This document shows, one piece after another, positions 62,188 through 64,000 of a DNA stretch of 64,000 bases. The first letter of the stretch is position 1; the number at the start of each line of letters is the position of its first letter. The notes beneath the pieces are model-generated. The model made no database searches, was not told where the DNA came from, and saw only the letters and a program-made list of their open reading frames with translations. Both the position numbers and the translations under genes were made by a program. The DNA comes from Nocardioides panacis (GTDB lineage Bacteria; Actinomycetota; Actinomycetes; Propionibacteriales; Nocardioidaceae), in NCBI RefSeq assembly GCF_019039255.1, contig NZ_CP077062.1:1054001-1118000 (forward strand). Direction: 5' to 3'.

Positions 62188-63084
62188 TCAATGAGCGAGG
62201 AATTCGGAATAGCGCTCATCGAGGCGCCCGGGGTCAGGTTGTGCCAGTCGAACCAGCGGCGGAGTCAACTTCTGGTTGTGCATGCCTTGCAGACCGTGCC
62301 GGAGCATCGGTCCGTCGATCTCGTCGAGGATGTCCTGGCGGATGTGGACCGAGAGGTCGGGACGGACGCCGAGGATGTTGCTGTCGAAGGCGGCGTGATG
62401 GATCTTGCACATCGCGAGGCCGTTGGGGACCACCGGGTCGCCGTGCGGCTTGCTGTCCGAGATGATGTGGGCAGCGTCCAGGAGTTGGACGTGCCCGAGT
62501 TGGCAGACTGCGCAGCGAGACTTGTAGGCGGAGAGCACACGCGCGCGAAACATCGGCTGATGCAGCCGGGCTCGCGTGGTGCGCTCGACGTACCGCTTGG
62601 TGTCCTCGCTCACCGATGTCCCAGGAGTGATGAGGCGCTGACCCTCGTCCAATGCCAAGGCGAACTGGAGGTCCTGGAGTTCGTCGCCCACGATCCAGAC
62701 GGGGTAGATCGGCTGGTACAGGCTGGCAGCGATCCCGACGAACCAGATGAGCGGTAGGCCGTCTTCGTGAGCGCGTCGAAGCGCTCGGTTCTCCGAGTGC
62801 TGGGGGTCGTCACCGCGGTACTTGTAGCGCTGAAGGCCATCCTTGCCCTCGGCATCCGCGTACGGTGGCGTGTCGCCAGGCTTCGTGAACACCGTTCGCA
62901 TCGAGAGGGCGGCGTTCATCGAGGCTGGCTTGCGAATGCCTCGCTGCCGATCCATGAGCGGAATGCGCTGACCCTCGTACTCGAAGGTGGACAACCAGGC
63001 ATAGTCGACCTGCTCGCGAGGGCGCGCATCCAGCCACGTCATCGCAGACTCACGAATGAGCCGACTGAACTGTTCTTCGAGCAC
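62188..63084 (-). CDS. HNH endonuclease with possible DNA-reading N-terminal domain
   Basis: A 298-residue nuclease. The HNH module spans residues 190-240: a CAVC pair, DAAHIISDSKPHGDP with His206, NGLAMCKIHHAAFD with Asn221, Cys226 and His229/230. Residues 75-135 have YKYRGDDPQHSENRALRRAHEDGLPLIWFVG, a pattern like the SBD/PUA-type reader regions that precede HNH in ScoMcrA-like (COG3440) restriction enzymes. That similarity is weak and inferred. It lies just upstream of the GrpE-like gene and is read leftward with it and the Hsp70 gene. The start ATG is the outermost, with no strong ribosome-binding site. Likely a modification-aware restriction nuclease. Confidence 0.8.
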   Translation of the reverse strand: MLEEQFSRLIRESAMTWLDARPREQVDYAWLSTFEYEGQRIPLMDRQRGIRKPASMNAALSMRTVFTKPGDTPPYADAEGKDGLQRYKYRGDDPQHSENRALRRAHEDGLPLIWFVGIAASLYQPIYPVWIVGDELQDLQFALALDEGQRLITPGTSVSEDTKRYVERTTRARLHQPMFRARVLSAYKSRCAVCQLGHVQLLDAAHIISDSKPHGDPVVPNGLAMCKIHHAAFDSNILGVRPDLSVHIRQDILDEIDGPMLRHGLQGMHNQKLTPPLVRLAQPDPGRLDERYSEFLAH

Positions 63085-63206
63085 CCGACAGTTCTAGCAG
63101 CTTGATGCGTCGCATTGGGGCGATTGGCTGCGGAGTTTTCGTATTCCAGGGTCGGCGCCCTTCTCCCGCCCTACTCTCGGAAGAACATCGACAATCGGGG
63201 GAACGC

Positions 63207-64000
63207 ATGGGAGCGGGTGCGTCCGCGCAGTACGAAGCGGTTCGTTCGCGCAGTGAGGCGGCAGAGTACGAGCGACTCGCGCGTGAATCGCGGGCCCGTG
63301 CCCACCGGTACGACCTGGCTCAACGCACCGAGGCATCGGTGGGAGGCAAGCTCAACGCCCTCGAGTCGTTGGGATGGACGGTGTTGTCAGATCGACGTTG
63401 GGCAGGTTCGAAACGCGCGAACGTCGACTTCCTGCTTGTCGGTCCGGGTGGCGTCGTTGTCGTGGACGTCAAAGCGTGGCGCGCTCTAGAAGTTCGACAC
63501 GACAGCCTGTTCTGCGACGACGAGTGCCGTGACGACGAAGCAAGCAAGCTAGTCAGCCTGACCGATCGCGTCCAGGACTCGGTCAGCCTTCTGGGACTGA
63601 CTCGGCAGGCACTGTGGCCGGTGCTGGTCTTCGCGGGCCGGCGGCTCCACGAGCGTGCCCAGCAGGTCGAGTTGGTGGGAGAGGCAAACATCGCAGCTTG
63701 GGTGACCAGACTCGGGCGGCGACTGGGCGCAGAGCAGGTGGCAGAGATCGGCTCAGTGCTCGACCAGGATTTTCCTCCGTACGAGCAGGCGACCCAGCCC
63801 CAGGTGCGCGTGTCGAAGCTCCGTTTGGTGATGCCCAAGCCGCCACGTCAACCCGATGCGCTGTTCGACGTGGCAGAGCTGACTGATTCGTTGCTGCAGG
63901 TGGCACTCGACGGTCCGATCGAGACGTGGATGACCTATCTGCATCCGGACCAGCTCAGGCTGGTCAGCACCAGTTGGAGCGGTCCGGCTCGCGTGCGCGG
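63207..64000 (+). CDS. NERD-domain protein, probable NERD-UvrD helicase fusion, C-terminus outside window
   Basis: From ATG 63207 the frame stays open to the window end (264 codons). The NERD nuclease-related domain has GGKLNALESLGW, then NVDFLLVGPGGVVVVDVKAW, the D-x-n-D-x-K acidic/basic core. A linker follows to about residue 225. Residues 245-264 read WMTYLHPDQLRLVSTSWSGP followed by ARVRG, where fused proteins of this kind continue into the UvrD Walker A box. The catalytic helicase part lies beyond the window. It is divergent from the HNH gene, with 122 bases between the starts for promoters. NERD-helicase fusions are common in defence islands. Confidence 0.8.
   Translation, partial: MGAGASAQYEAVRSRSEAAEYERLARESRARAHRYDLAQRTEASVGGKLNALESLGWTVLSDRRWAGSKRANVDFLLVGPGGVVVVDVKAWRALEVRHDSLFCDDECRDDEASKLVSLTDRVQDSVSLLGLTRQALWPVLVFAGRRLHERAQQVELVGEANIAAWVTRLGRRLGAEQVAEIGSVLDQDFPPYEQATQPQVRVSKLRLVMPKPPRQPDALFDVAELTDSLLQVALDGPIETWMTYLHPDQLRLVSTSWSGPARVR

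Noticed and set aside
61959-62219. Extended N-terminus of the GrpE-fusion protein from ATG 62219
   Set aside because: The added 87 residues are low in structure, overlap the HNH gene by 32 bases and have no ribosome-binding site, while TTG 61958 has AGGAG at a normal distance. The outer start cannot be excluded.

Overview
The window is high-GC actinobacterial DNA, most like Nocardioides or another member of the Nocardioidaceae. The basis is the C/G-ending codon use, frequent GTG starts, the actinobacterial SOS box TCGAAC-N4-GTTCGA, a DUF6318 lipoprotein family, and a B12-dependent ribonucleotide reductase paired with NrdR. The assignment comes from gene content only. No rRNA, tRNA or CRISPR array was seen.

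Positions 1-35857 look like ordinary chromosome. Small acidic proteins (1-1099) are followed by miaA, ggt, an SRPBCC protein, dapF, hflX, a DinB-like protein and a three-gene PaoABC-type molybdenum oxidoreductase operon (7538-11126). A large palindrome and a 5'-truncated GH39 glycosidase remnant come next, then a DinG-family helicase and a phosphatase. After these lie a secreted metalloprotease-like protein and an SOS locus: lexA, an SDR gene, a row of LexA boxes and a LysM cell-division-suppressor-like gene. Two DUF6318 lipoproteins flank an unusual helicase with a predicted membrane hairpin. DUF3052, an MFS transporter, a second SDR and three tandem GH16 enzymes follow. The section ends with the NrdR-controlled nrdR-nrdJ unit and a strong stem-loop.

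From about 35860 to the window end the DNA is a defence island. After two unrecognised genes comes a DISARM locus, drmD-drmMI-drmA-drmB-drmC-drmMII-vsr (37277-52582). It has both the adenine (class 1) and the cytosine (class 2) methyltransferase plus a Vsr nuclease, and it lacks drmE. A single-chain GmrSD-like (DUF262/DUF1524) restriction enzyme follows. The right end carries a module I cannot match to a named system: a RapA/DrmD-like SNF2 helicase (55053-58304), convergent with an HNH nuclease, a protein ending in a GrpE-like domain, and a divergent Hsp70 ATPase. Next to it is the start of a NERD protein that appears to continue into a UvrD-type helicase. An Hsp70 encoded with its own nucleotide-exchange domain beside a helicase and a nuclease is the most interesting content here.

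Six +1 frameshifts, each in a G or C run of six or seven, break five genes: a lipoprotein, the MFS transporter, the first GH16, drmB (twice) and drmC. Removing one base restores each frame exactly. This points to homopolymer errors in the assembly rather than gene decay, so these genes are described as probably intact.
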